From the NCBI RefSeq assembly GCF_042683565.1, contig NZ_JBHUJW010000028.1:1-64000 (forward strand): 64,000 nucleotides of DNA. The letters run 5' to 3'. Below are positions 1 through 8,272 of the stretch, in pieces (positions within the stretch are counted from its first letter, which is position 1; each line of letters starts with the position of its first letter). The position numbers and the translations under genes were made by a program. The notes under the pieces are model-generated. The model was not told the origin of the DNA, ran no database searches, and saw nothing but the letters and a program-made list of their open reading frames with translations. The DNA is from Brevibacillus sp042683565 (GTDB lineage: Bacteria > Bacillota > Bacilli > Brevibacillales > Brevibacillaceae).

Positions 1-112
1 AGCGTCAAGCTGGTAAGACCCCTCATAGACGATGAGGTTGATAGGTTCGGTGTGGAAGCGCGGCAACGCGTGGAGCTGACGAATACTAATCGGTCGAGGA
101 CTTATCCACACA
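1..112 (+). rRNA. 23S ribosomal RNA, 3' end (partial)
   Basis: The first ~110 bases match the conserved 3' end of bacterial 23S rRNA: the tract running from GGTTCGGTGTGGAAGCG to CTAATCGGTCGAGGACTTA is the classic end of helix 101. The 5' part lies outside the window. The exact 3' end is uncertain by a few bases. In B. subtilis an rRNA operon also sits directly before yaaC-guaB, so the location fits. Confidence 0.97.
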
Positions 113-156
113 CGCTTGGCAAGCATGCAGATCTAGTTTTCAGCGAACGAACGAAT

Positions 157-211
157 AAAGCTGTATTCCTGATTACTTGCGAAAGTAATGGCGAATACAG
201 CTTTTTTTTTT
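157..211 (+). terminator. rRNA operon terminator
   Basis: A 12-bp perfect stem (AAAGCTGTATTC at 157-168 with GAATACAGCTTT at 193-204) encloses a second small hairpin and runs into ten T residues at 202-211. It lies ~45 bases after the 23S 3' end, so no 5S gene (about 117 nt) fits between. Confidence 0.93.
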
Positions 212-315
212 GCATGGAAAGACATGAAGGAGAGTGTGTGAAAGAGAGTCCGTGGATAAAAGGCGGCGAGCTGTTACAATCGGAAAAGACCCGCCAGCCA
301 TTATCGAAAGGAAAC

Positions 316-1344
316 TCACGAAGGCCAGCCATCCGGGTTAATTTGTGCCATTTGCTTCATAATAACAGTGGGAAAGCTCTCAATATGTTGTTCCAGGTAA
401 CGTTCGACGAGAAAGCGTTCGGCAAAGCCATGAGACAGCGTCAATTCACCCCACCACTCTGTTTCGTATCGGCAGAGCATGCTGAGCAAATACAGCAAGA
501 GGTAGTGACTGGCCCATTCTGGCAAAGGCAGCGACTCGGAAGGGCCATTCCAGAAAAATAGTTCATCGCCATAAAACCGGAACAGCGGATGCTGATCCAG
601 GCAGGATAGGGCAGGCTGGGGGAGGAGCAGTTCCTTTCCAGTTGCGGTTCTCCATCGAATCTGCGCCATTGTCCAGGAGGGAGGAGCGTTCCTGTCAACG
701 TAATGTGCGAAGGTCTCCGCCGAATAAGCCAACGGACCGTCAGGCTTGTCGGGAAAGGAGACGGAAAGCCACGGATCGCAGTGCGCAGTCAGTTTGCCAG
801 AATCAGAGCGTGACGGATCGAAGTTTCTCCCCTGCAGGCAAATCCAAAGCGGCAAAGTGTCAGTGAGCATGGCAGTGGAGTGGCTCATAGCTGGTATGGA
901 GAGAAACAAGTCTTGGACAATGTACCGGTCCTGCAGGGGGGAAAGATCGAAGAGATGGGCGAGGTGGGCGAAAAAACCCTCCTTTTGCGGCCGAATCTCA
1001 TCCTCCAGCAGCGAATACGTGCTCCGCTTCAGCTTACGCGTAGTGACTCCATGCTGCAGCATACGGCTGTTTTGCGGATAGGCGGCGTCACGCGTCAACA
1101 GCATTCCTTTCAGCAGGTGTGTACAGCCATAAAACAGCAGCAACGGTTGAACGGATAGCTCGGCAGCTTCAGCCGTCGCATAAAAATGTCTGGCCTGCTT
1201 CCATAAATAAAGAAAGCGAGTGCTTTGCTGAAAGGCCAGACGGTCAGAATGCTCCAGCCCCATTTTCTCGTAGCAGGCAGCCAAAAACTTTCGGGAAGTA
1301 GGTTCTGTTTCCAAAAATCGAAGGGTTTTCCAGGCGCTATGCAT
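316..1344 (-). CDS. yaaC: YaaC-like protein of unknown function
   Basis: A 342-residue protein convergent to the rRNA operon and divergent from guaB, exactly where B. subtilis carries yaaC (rrn-yaaC-guaB). Its length and Trp/Leu/Tyr/His-rich composition fit that family, but the assignment rests mainly on synteny. No signal peptide or clear membrane segment is visible. The ATG at 1344 is preceded on the minus strand by GAAGGTGG at good spacing. No biochemical function is established for the family that I can state with confidence. Confidence 0.75.
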   Translation of the reverse strand: MHSAWKTLRFLETEPTSRKFLAACYEKMGLEHSDRLAFQQSTRFLYLWKQARHFYATAEAAELSVQPLLLFYGCTHLLKGMLLTRDAAYPQNSRMLQHGVTTRKLKRSTYSLLEDEIRPQKEGFFAHLAHLFDLSPLQDRYIVQDLFLSIPAMSHSTAMLTDTLPLWICLQGRNFDPSRSDSGKLTAHCDPWLSVSFPDKPDGPLAYSAETFAHYVDRNAPPSWTMAQIRWRTATGKELLLPQPALSCLDQHPLFRFYGDELFFWNGPSESLPLPEWASHYLLLYLLSMLCRYETEWWGELTLSHGFAERFLVERYLEQHIESFPTVIMKQMAQINPDGWPS

Positions 1345-1447
1345 AAGTATCCACCTTCAGTAATTTTCGTAAAACGGTTAATTAGAACAGGGTATTTTTT
1401 GATTTATCTGTATAATTCATTCTATACACGAACGTTGAATGCGATTC

Positions 1448-1477
1448 TTGACAGTAAATTAAGGCATTTGCTAAACT
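1448..1477 (+). promoter_or_regulatory. SigA-type promoter of guaB
   Basis: TTGACA at 1448-1453 and TAAACT at 1472-1477 are separated by 18 bases, 33 bases before the guaB start codon. A second TATAAT at 1411-1416 lacks a recognisable -35. A CGAAC core at 1428-1432 is only a weak match to the PurR box. Confidence 0.6.
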
Positions 1478-1510
1478 GTCTAAAACTATCACCGAGAGGA
1501 GCTTACTGCA

Positions 1511-2971
1511 GTGCGGGAAGATAAATTTGTAAAAGAAGGATTAACGTTTGACGACGTATTGCTCATACCGGCGAAGTCTGAAGTTTTGCCGCGGGATGTA
1601 GACCTGAAAACGAAGTTGAGCGATTCGGTTACCTTGAACATTCCCTTGATCAGTGCCGGCATGGATACGGTAACGGAATCTGCGATGGCCATCGCCATGG
1701 CACGTCAGGGTGGTATCGGGATTATCCACAAGAATATGTCCATCGAGCAGCAAGCAAGTGAAGTCGACCGCGTAAAACGTTCGGAGAGCGGTGTCATTAC
1801 CAACCCGTTTTCCCTGACGCAAGATCATACGGTAGCGGATGCGGATGCGCTCATGGGCAAATACCGGATTTCCGGTGTGCCGATCGTGGATGAAGGCAAG
1901 CATTTGATCGGGATTTTGACCAACCGCGACCTGCGCTTTGTGCATGATTTCTCCACACCGATTCGTGAAGTCATGACCAAGGACAACCTCGTGACTGCCC
2001 CAGTGGGAACGACGCTGCAACAGGCAGAAGCGATCCTGCAAAAGCACAAGATCGAGAAACTGCCGTTGGTGGACGAGAACAATGTCCTGATGGGTCTGAT
2101 CACGATCAAAGATATCGAAAAAGCCATCCAATACCCGAATGCTGCCAAAGACGCACAAGGACGCCTGCTGTGCGGTGCTGCGGTGGGGGTTTCCAGCGAT
2201 ACATTTGACCGTGCTGCCGCTCTGGTAAAAGCCGGTGTGGACGTACTGGTCGTCGATACGGCACACGGACATTCCCGCGGTGTGATCGAGACCGTAAAAG
2301 AAATCCGCAAAGCCTATCCTGACCTGACGATCGTGGCCGGAAACGTAGCTACCGGTGAGGCTACCCGCGATCTGATTGAAGCAGGGGCATCTGTGGTAAA
2401 AGTAGGGATTGGACCGGGTTCCATTTGTACTACCCGCGTCGTAGCCGGTATCGGGGTGCCGCAAATTACGGCGATTTACGATTGCGCCCGCGTGGCACGG
2501 CAGTACAATATTCCAATTATTGCCGACGGAGGCATTAAATACTCCGGCGATTTGCCAAAAGCGATTGGCGCTGGCGCCTCTGCCATCATGATCGGAAGCC
2601 TGTTTGCCGGAACGGAAGAAAGTCCGGGAGAATTCGAGATCTACCAAGGCCGTCGCTTCAAGGTATACCGCGGCATGGGCTCCATCGGGGCGATGAAAGC
2701 GGGAAGCAAAGACCGCTACTTCCAGGAAAACGCACAGAAGCTGGTTCCGGAAGGGATCGAAGGCCGCGTTCCTTACAAAGGGCCATTGGCTGATGTCACG
2801 TTCCAGATGATCGGTGGTCTGCGCGCCGGCATGGGCTATTGCGGTGCGAAAACGATTAACGATCTGATCGAAAACGCGCAGTTTGTACGCATCACGGGCG
2901 CGGGACTTCGTGAGAGCCATCCGCATGACGTCCAAATCACCAAAGAGGCTCCAAACTACTCAATTTCCTAG
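1511..2971 (+). CDS. guaB: Inosine-5'-monophosphate dehydrogenase
   Basis: It oxidises IMP to XMP with NAD+, the committed step of GMP synthesis, in the cytosol. The 486 residues have the usual length. The TIM barrel is interrupted by two CBS domains (about residues 90-205, including VADADALMGKYRISGVPIVD). The catalytic loop GPGSICTTR places the nucleophile at Cys306. The GTG start at 1511 is chosen because GAGAGGAG lies 9 bases upstream and the protein then starts like the B. subtilis enzyme. It is transcribed alone, with a promoter before it and a terminator after it. Confidence 0.98.
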   Translation: MREDKFVKEGLTFDDVLLIPAKSEVLPRDVDLKTKLSDSVTLNIPLISAGMDTVTESAMAIAMARQGGIGIIHKNMSIEQQASEVDRVKRSESGVITNPFSLTQDHTVADADALMGKYRISGVPIVDEGKHLIGILTNRDLRFVHDFSTPIREVMTKDNLVTAPVGTTLQQAEAILQKHKIEKLPLVDENNVLMGLITIKDIEKAIQYPNAAKDAQGRLLCGAAVGVSSDTFDRAAALVKAGVDVLVVDTAHGHSRGVIETVKEIRKAYPDLTIVAGNVATGEATRDLIEAGASVVKVGIGPGSICTTRVVAGIGVPQITAIYDCARVARQYNIPIIADGGIKYSGDLPKAIGAGASAIMIGSLFAGTEESPGEFEIYQGRRFKVYRGMGSIGAMKAGSKDRYFQENAQKLVPEGIEGRVPYKGPLADVTFQMIGGLRAGMGYCGAKTINDLIENAQFVRITGAGLRESHPHDVQITKEAPNYSIS

Positions 2972-2995
2972 TAAACCATTTAGTTCTCTGGACCT

Positions 2996-3032
2996 AACCC
3001 CCTTTTTCCTTCTGGATTGAGGGGGTTTTTTC
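2996..3032 (+). terminator. guaB terminator
   Basis: AACCCCC at 2996-3002 pairs with GGGGGTT at 3021-3027, followed by a T run. It separates guaB from dacA. Confidence 0.85.
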
Positions 3033-3159
3033 TGCACTTTGCTATCAATTACAGCTGGAAACAAACTTCAAGCGCACCCGCTAACTATGGTAAACTGGAA
3101 TTGGTGTGTGCATGTAACGAGAAAAGCTATCGACAGAAACGGGAGAGTGAGAGAATCTA

Positions 3160-4467
3160 ATGAAACGAAAGACATGGACGAAGCGCTTGACGGGCCTGTT
3201 CCTTTCTGTCGCTGTGTTCGCTACAGCAATGGGAGGAACTGCGTCAAAGGCCGAGGCAGCACCTGCAGCCGACCTACAACTGGCAGCCAAATCTGCCATT
3301 CTCTTAGAGGCATCAACGGGTAAAATTTTGTACAGCATCAATCCGGATGTACCACTGCCTCCTGCCAGCATGAGTAAAATGATGTCCGAATATCTCGTGC
3401 AAGAAGCGGTCAAGCAAAAGAAAATCAGCTGGGACGAGCAGGTTCCGGTCAGTGAATACGCCTTTTACGTGGCGAAAATCTCGGATGCGTCCGGTGTTTA
3501 TTTGAATGCAGGCGAGTCTTTTACGGTCAGAGAGCTGTACAAGGCAATGGCTGTCGTTTCGGCCAACGATGCGACAGTTTTGCTCGCAGAAAAAGTAGCC
3601 GGCAGCGAGGCCAACTTCGTGCAGATGATGAATCAGAAGGCAAAAGAGCTGGGCATGACCAACACCTCCTTTGTGACCTCCACCGGTTTGCCGGCCAATG
3701 AGCTCGGTCCGTACTCCGTGCAGACAGACCAGGTAGAAAACCTGATGTCCGCCCGCGACTCGGCCATTCTCGCCCGTGCATTGATCCGCGATTTCCCGGA
3801 AGCGCTCGAGGTATCGAAAATTCCCCGACTGACGTTCCGCGAAGGAAAACCGGACCAATTGAAAAAAGCAAACTACAACTGGATGCTGCCTGACCTGAAC
3901 AACTATTACCCTGGCGTCGACGGCTTGAAAACGGGCTACACCCAGGCAGCAGGCTACTGCTTTACCGGAACGGCGACGCGCGACAACATGCGCCTGATCT
4001 CCGTCGTCATGGGTACGGAAAGTGAAACGAAGCGTTTTGTGGAGACGAAAAAGCTGTTCGACTACGGCTTCAGCAACTTCAAGCTGACCAAGCAGTTGGA
4101 CAAGGGTGCGACGGTCAAAGGTTTTGAGACCGCACCTGTGAAAAACGGTGTAGAACTGGAAGTCGGCGCTGTTACCGGCAACCAGGTAAACATGCTAACC
4201 AAGATTGGTTCCGAAGCGAAGTTCACCCCGACTGTGACCTTCCAGGAACTGACGGCGCCGATCAAGCAAGGTCAGGTGATTGGTAAGCTCGTTCTGAAAG
4301 AAGAAGGAACCAAGGACAGCGATTATCTGCAGCCGGAAGATGCCGAAAAAGCAGGCGTCGATCTCGTAGCGAGCCAGGAGGTCGAAGAAGGCAGCTGGAT
4401 TCGTCTGTTCTTCCGCAGCATCATTCAATTTTTCAGCAACCTGTTCAGCAGCGCAACCGGAAAGTAA
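3160..4467 (+). CDS. dacA: D-alanyl-D-alanine carboxypeptidase (PBP5 type)
   Basis: A low-molecular-mass penicillin-binding protein that trims the terminal D-Ala from peptidoglycan pentapeptides at the outer face of the membrane. The 435-residue product has a signal peptide with probable cleavage after AEA (about residue 33). The active-site motifs are in order: SMSK (Ser70-Lys73), SAN (Ser134) and KTG (Lys257). The C-terminus (WIRLFFRSIIQFFSNLF) is the amphipathic helix that anchors this class to the membrane. The ATG at 3160 follows GGGAGAGTGAGAG. Position after guaB matches B. subtilis dacA. Confidence 0.97.
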   Translation: MKRKTWTKRLTGLFLSVAVFATAMGGTASKAEAAPAADLQLAAKSAILLEASTGKILYSINPDVPLPPASMSKMMSEYLVQEAVKQKKISWDEQVPVSEYAFYVAKISDASGVYLNAGESFTVRELYKAMAVVSANDATVLLAEKVAGSEANFVQMMNQKAKELGMTNTSFVTSTGLPANELGPYSVQTDQVENLMSARDSAILARALIRDFPEALEVSKIPRLTFREGKPDQLKKANYNWMLPDLNNYYPGVDGLKTGYTQAAGYCFTGTATRDNMRLISVVMGTESETKRFVETKKLFDYGFSNFKLTKQLDKGATVKGFETAPVKNGVELEVGAVTGNQVNMLTKIGSEAKFTPTVTFQELTAPIKQGQVIGKLVLKEEGTKDSDYLQPEDAEKAGVDLVASQEVEEGSWIRLFFRSIIQFFSNLFSSATGK

Positions 4468-4475
4468 ACAGGCTG

Positions 4476-4512
4476 ATCCCCATCTCTTAGCGAGGCGGGG
4501 ATTTTGCTTTTT
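4476..4512 (+). terminator. dacA terminator
   Basis: ATCCCC at 4476-4481 pairs with GGGGAT at 4497-4502, followed by a T-rich tract. Confidence 0.7.
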
Positions 4513-4632
4513 TCTGGGGTTGAGAAAAAGGGGTTGTTTTTCTCGGTATCTTTCGTTTACAATGACCTTAACAATGAACCATAACACCACAGAACAGTTG
4601 TGGAGATACTTTTAGATATAGGGGGAAACAAG

Positions 4633-5517
4633 ATGGTACAGGTAGGAACATCCCGCGTAAAAAAAGGTATGGCTGAAATGCAAAAGGGCGGCGTCATCAT
4701 GGACGTTGTGAATGCCGAGCAAGCGAAGATCGCTGAGGCGGCTGGTGCGGTTGCTGTCATGGCACTGGAGCGCGTTCCTTCTGACATTCGTGCAGCCGGC
4801 GGGGTAGCGCGGATGGCTGATCTTAGCATCGTTGAAGAAGTGCTCAAGGCTGTGTCCATTCCGGTGATGGCAAAAGCGCGTATCGGTCATTTCGTGGAAG
4901 CGCGTGTTCTGGAATCTTTGGGTGTCGATTACCTCGACGAGAGCGAAGTGTTGACTCCTGCGGATGACTTGTACCATATCAATAAAAAAGAATTCACCGT
5001 TCCGTTCGTATGTGGCGCCCGCGACCTTGGCGAAGCGCTGCGCCGTATCGGTGAAGGAGCGTCGATGATTCGCACAAAAGGGGAGCCAGGGACCGGAAAC
5101 ATCGTGGAAGCCGTTCGCCATATGCGCACGATGATGGCGCAGATTCGCAAAGTACAGGCGATGTCCTACGACGAGCTGATGGCGGAAGCGAAAAACCTGG
5201 GCGCTCCGTACGAACTGCTGGAGCAGGTACACAAAACCGGGAAGCTGCCAGTCGTGAACTTTGCAGCAGGCGGCGTAGCGACTCCTGCGGATGCTGCCCT
5301 GATGATGCATCTCGGCTCCGATGGCGTGTTCGTCGGTTCCGGTATTTTCAAATCGGAAAATCCGGAGAAATTCGCCCGCGCGATCGTGGAAGCGACGGCC
5401 CACTACGACGATTACGAGCTGATTGCCCGCGTCTCCAAAGGACTGGGCAGCGCCATGACAGGCATCGAAATCTCCAAAATTCGCGAAGCAGACCGCATGC
5501 AAGAGCGCGGTTGGTAA
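4633..5517 (+). CDS. pdxS: Pyridoxal 5'-phosphate synthase, PdxS subunit
   Basis: The synthase subunit of the DXP-independent vitamin B6 pathway. It condenses ribose 5-phosphate and glyceraldehyde 3-phosphate with ammonia delivered by PdxT. The 294 residues equal the family length. Lys81 (in PVMAKARIGHF) and Lys149 (in RTKGEPGTG) are the two lysines known to carry the covalent intermediates. The ATG at 4633 is preferred over an upstream in-frame start at 4600 because it has the purine-rich AGGGGGAAACAAG before it and matches the family N-terminus. pdxT follows 10 bases downstream. Confidence 0.98.
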   Translation: MVQVGTSRVKKGMAEMQKGGVIMDVVNAEQAKIAEAAGAVAVMALERVPSDIRAAGGVARMADLSIVEEVLKAVSIPVMAKARIGHFVEARVLESLGVDYLDESEVLTPADDLYHINKKEFTVPFVCGARDLGEALRRIGEGASMIRTKGEPGTGNIVEAVRHMRTMMAQIRKVQAMSYDELMAEAKNLGAPYELLEQVHKTGKLPVVNFAAGGVATPADAALMMHLGSDGVFVGSGIFKSENPEKFARAIVEATAHYDDYELIARVSKGLGSAMTGIEISKIREADRMQERGW

Positions 5518-5527
5518 GGTGAGCGCT

Positions 5528-6103
5528 ATGAAAATCGGTGTACTGGCCTTGCAAGGCGCGGTAGCGGAACATGTACGCATGCTGGAAGCGGCCGGAGCGA
5601 CAGCCGTTGCCGTCAAAAAAGTGGAAGAGCTGGACGATTTGGACGGGCTGGTCATCCCGGGCGGAGAGAGTACGACGATCAGCAAGCTCATGCACAAATA
5701 CGGCTTCATGGAAGCCATCCGCCAGTTTGGCGAAGCGAAAAAGCCGATCTTCGGCACATGCGCCGGAGCCATTCTCCTGGCGAAGCAGATCAACGGACAG
5801 GACGATTGCCACCTCGGCCTGATGGACATCAAGGTCGAACGCAACGCATTTGGCCGGCAAAAGGATAGCTTCGAGGTCAACTTGCCGGTAGCGGGTGTCG
5901 CTGCTGATTACCCCGCCGTTTTCATCCGCGCCCCCTATATCATGGAAGTCGGAGAAAATGGGCAAGTGCTGGCGAAGTACGAAGAGAAGATCGTGGCCGC
6001 AAGAGAAGGGCATTATTTAGCGGCAGCGTTCCATCCGGAATTGACGGACGATCATCGCCTGCATCAATACTTTCTCGAGATGGTGAAAGAGTACCGCAGC
6101 TAG
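5528..6103 (+). CDS. pdxT: Pyridoxal 5'-phosphate synthase, glutaminase subunit PdxT
   Basis: A class I glutamine amidotransferase that hydrolyses glutamine and channels ammonia to PdxS in the 12+12 complex. The catalytic triad is visible: Cys78 in FGTCAGA, His169 and Glu171 in FHPELTDDHR. The PGGESTT motif of the family is present near residue 45. The ATG at 5528 gives 191 residues and has AAGGTG six bases upstream. A GTG at 5519 is possible but lies in that ribosome binding site. It forms a two-gene operon with pdxS. Confidence 0.97.
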   Translation: MKIGVLALQGAVAEHVRMLEAAGATAVAVKKVEELDDLDGLVIPGGESTTISKLMHKYGFMEAIRQFGEAKKPIFGTCAGAILLAKQINGQDDCHLGLMDIKVERNAFGRQKDSFEVNLPVAGVAADYPAVFIRAPYIMEVGENGQVLAKYEEKIVAAREGHYLAAAFHPELTDDHRLHQYFLEMVKEYRS

Positions 6104-6152
6104 GGGCGGTACAGGCAAAAAGCTTTGCCGCCAAACGAAAACAAGTCTCGCT

Positions 6153-6180
6153 ACGGCATCCTTTGTGATGCCGTTTTGCT
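6153..6180 (+). terminator. pdxST terminator (weak T tract)
   Basis: ACGGCATC at 6153-6160 pairs perfectly with GATGCCGT at 6167-6174 over a 6-base loop. The tail TTTTGCTTT is only moderately T-rich. Confidence 0.6.
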
Positions 6181-6243
6181 TTGGAAGCATCCATCCGCAA
6201 GCGTACCCGGCAGGAAAACAAGCTGCAATCGCGACAGCCGCCC

Positions 6244-6273
6244 TTTACACAGGTATAGAACCTGTAGTACAGT
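6244..6273 (+). promoter_or_regulatory. Probable promoter of the serS leader
   Basis: TTTACA at 6244-6249 and TACAGT at 6268-6273 are 18 bases apart, immediately upstream of the T-box leader. Confidence 0.45.
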
Positions 6274-6279
6274 TAACAA

Positions 6280-6545
6280 TAGAAGCAAGAGTGAATGACA
6301 GAACGCAATGATGAGAACAAGTACTTCGCAAGAGCCTGGCCTAGAGAGTCGGTGGTGGGTGCAAACCGAACCGGTGTGCGAAGGAATCCATCTCGGAGTG
6401 GCAAAGGATAAACTTTGTCCGGCACCGTCCCGTTACGACGGAAGAGTGGACAGATGCGAACCGTTTGGGCGCATGTGTCAACGAGGGTGGCAACGCGGGT
6501 ATCCAACACTCGTCCCTTACCAGGGGACGGGTGTTTTTTATTTTT
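6280..6545 (+). promoter_or_regulatory. T-box riboswitch (tRNA-Ser, specifier UCC)
   Basis: The leader carries the T-box bulge AACGAGGGTGGCAACGCGGG at 6480-6499, stem I elements (AGAGAGTCGGTGG), and a terminator (AACACTCGTCCC at 6505-6516 with GGGACGGGTGTT at 6523-6534, then T residues). The specifier context GAA-TCC-A gives a serine codon at 6387-6389. The acceptor-binding bases TGGC (6488-6491) pair with GCCA, as expected for tRNA-Ser with discriminator G. Uncharged tRNA-Ser should stabilise the antiterminator and turn serS on. Confidence 0.93.
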
Positions 6546-6573
6546 TTCACATTCGATTCGGAGGGATTCAGAC

Positions 6574-7854
6574 ATGTTGGACGTAAAAGTATTGCGCCAG
6601 GATCTGGAGGAAGTCAGACGGCGCTTGGCACATCGCAATGAAGATATTTCGGCGCTGGACCAATTCGCCGAGGTAGATGAAAAAAGACGCCAGGTGATTC
6701 AGGAAGCCGATGCGTTGAAAAACAAACGCAATACAGTATCCGAGCAAGTAGCGGTGCTGAAGCGCAACAAGGAAAACGCGGATCACCTGATTGCAGAAAT
6801 GAAAGAAGTAAATGACCGCATCAAAGTGCTCGACGAAGAGCTGCGCCAGCTGGATGAGCAGCTGGAACAAATTTTGCTGAGTCTGCCAAACCTGCCGCAC
6901 GAGAGCACGCCGATCGGAACGTCCGAGGACGACAATGTGGTCGCATGGACGTGGGGAGAGCCGCGCAACTTTGGTTTTGAGCCGAAACCGCATTGGGATC
7001 TGGCCAGCCAGGCAGGCATTCTCGATTTTGAAACAGCGGCAAAGGTGACGGGGAGCCGGTTTGTGTTTTACAAAGGATTGGGTGCCCGCCTGGAGCGCGC
7101 CCTGATGAACTTCATGCTCGATCTGCATACGAACGAACACGGCTACGAAGAAGTGATTCCGCCGTACATCGTCAACCGCACGAGCATGACGGGGACCGGG
7201 CAACTGCCGAAGTTTGAAGAGGACGCATTCAAGCTGGATGGTCCGGATTACTTCCTGATCCCGACGGCTGAAGTTCCTGTCACCAACATGCACCGTGATG
7301 AAATTCTGGATGCGGCAGACTTGCCGCGCTACTATGCGGCGTACAGCGCATGTTTCCGTTCGGAGGCGGGCTCGGCCGGCCGCGATACGCGCGGGCTGAT
7401 TCGCCAGCACCAGTTCAACAAGGTCGAGCTGGTCAAATTCACCAAACCGGAAGATTCGTATGAGGAACTGGACAAACTGGTGAAAAATGCGGAGAAGGTA
7501 CTCCAGCTGCTGGGCTTGCCATACCGCGTCTTGAGCATGTGCACCGGCGATTTGGGCTTCACTGCCGCCAAGAAGTTCGACCTCGAAGTATGGATGCCGA
7601 GCAACAACACGTACCGGGAAATCTCGTCGTGCTCGAACTTTGAAGACTTCCAGGCGCGCCGCGCGAATATTCGCTTCCGCCGCGACAGCAAATCGAAGCC
7701 GGAATTCGTGCATACTCTAAACGGCTCCGGTCTTGCGATTGGCCGTACCGTTGCCGCGATCTTGGAAAACTATCAGGAAGCAGACGGAACGATCGTCATT
7801 CCGGAAGTGCTTCGTCCGTATATGGGCGGCGTAGACAAAATCGCTCCGAAATAA
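6574..7854 (+). CDS. serS: Seryl-tRNA synthetase
   Basis: It charges tRNA-Ser (and tRNA-Sec where present) with serine. This is a class II synthetase with an N-terminal antiparallel coiled-coil arm (about residues 30-100, rich in Glu/Lys/Leu heptads). The core motifs are IPTAEVPVTN, motif 2 (FRSEAGSAGRDTRGLIRQHQ) and motif 3 (GSGLAIGRTVAAILENYQ). The length of 426 residues is typical. The ATG at 6574 follows GGAGGG by eight bases. Earlier in-frame starts lie inside the T-box and are rejected. Confidence 0.98.
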   Translation: MLDVKVLRQDLEEVRRRLAHRNEDISALDQFAEVDEKRRQVIQEADALKNKRNTVSEQVAVLKRNKENADHLIAEMKEVNDRIKVLDEELRQLDEQLEQILLSLPNLPHESTPIGTSEDDNVVAWTWGEPRNFGFEPKPHWDLASQAGILDFETAAKVTGSRFVFYKGLGARLERALMNFMLDLHTNEHGYEEVIPPYIVNRTSMTGTGQLPKFEEDAFKLDGPDYFLIPTAEVPVTNMHRDEILDAADLPRYYAAYSACFRSEAGSAGRDTRGLIRQHQFNKVELVKFTKPEDSYEELDKLVKNAEKVLQLLGLPYRVLSMCTGDLGFTAAKKFDLEVWMPSNNTYREISSCSNFEDFQARRANIRFRRDSKSKPEFVHTLNGSGLAIGRTVAAILENYQEADGTIVIPEVLRPYMGGVDKIAPK

Positions 7855-7871
7855 CAGAACCGATTCAACAG

Positions 7872-7912
7872 ACAGCCTTTGTGCCTACGGGACAAGGGCT
7901 GTTTTTTTTTTT
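7872..7912 (+). terminator. serS terminator
   Basis: ACAGCCTTTGT at 7872-7882 pairs with ACAAGGGCTGT at 7892-7902 (one G-T pair), followed by an 11-base T run. Confidence 0.9.
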
Positions 7913-7949
7913 GTGTTGTAGTACAGAATGGGAAAATTTAAAAAATATG

Positions 7950-7978
7950 TTGCACTGTATTAGTTGCTGTTATATAAT
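7950..7978 (+). promoter_or_regulatory. SigA promoter of the small CxxCxGxG protein
   Basis: TTGCAC at 7950-7955 and a perfect TATAAT at 7973-7978 are exactly 17 bases apart, about 50 bases before the start codon at 8030. Confidence 0.75.
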
Positions 7979-8029
7979 AAAGGCAAATATTTAGAAAATT
8001 GTTTTAATACAGATGTGGAGGGAATGGAA

Positions 8030-8182
8030 ATGAACTGCAACCGTTGTGAGGGAAACGGCGAACTTACGTGCACGAGATGTGGGGGAGTAGGTCATGATGA
8101 AAATGGGGCGGCTTGCCACTATTGCTTGGGCGATGGCCATGTGAGCTGCAGCCATTGCAGTGGGAGCGGGTATCAGGAGTAG
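8030..8182 (+). CDS. Small DnaJ-zinc-finger-like protein (four CxxCxGxG motifs)
   Basis: A 50-residue protein made almost wholly of four CxxCxGxG-type units: CNRCEGNG, CTRCGGVG, CHYCLGDG and CSHCSGSG. This is the repeat that forms the two zinc sites in the central domain of DnaJ, here without the J domain or substrate-binding domains. The ATG at 8030 has GGAGGG seven bases upstream. The ATG at 8024 is too close to that site. It has its own SigA-type promoter. Two bound zinc ions and a chaperone or redox role are inferences only. Confidence 0.85.
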   Translation: MNCNRCEGNGELTCTRCGGVGHDENGAACHYCLGDGHVSCSHCSGSGYQE

Positions 8183-8200
8183 AACCATTTTTTTTGCTCT

Positions 8201-8244
8201 ATCTGTACTATAATACAAACAATTAATTGAATCTGTATCATAAT
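8201..8244 (+). repeat. Direct repeat in front of malate synthase
   Basis: ATCTGTACTATAAT (8201-8214) and ATCTGTATCATAAT (8231-8244) agree at 12 of 14 positions with a 30-base offset, about three helical turns. Both copies contain a -10-like hexamer. They may be tandem promoters or a paired operator for the glyoxylate-shunt genes. Confidence 0.5.
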
Positions 8245-8272
8245 AATGTTTTCTGATGGAGGAGGAGCTATC

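Noticed and set aside
1411..1440. PurR-box-like CGAAC and a TATAAT upstream of guaB
   Set aside because: Only one half-site with several mismatches, and the TATAAT lacks a -35, so PurR control of guaB is not supported by sequence alone.
6415..6573. Longer serS reading frame starting inside the leader
   Set aside because: It would translate the T-box and its terminator; the ATG at 6574 has the ribosome binding site and the family N-terminus.
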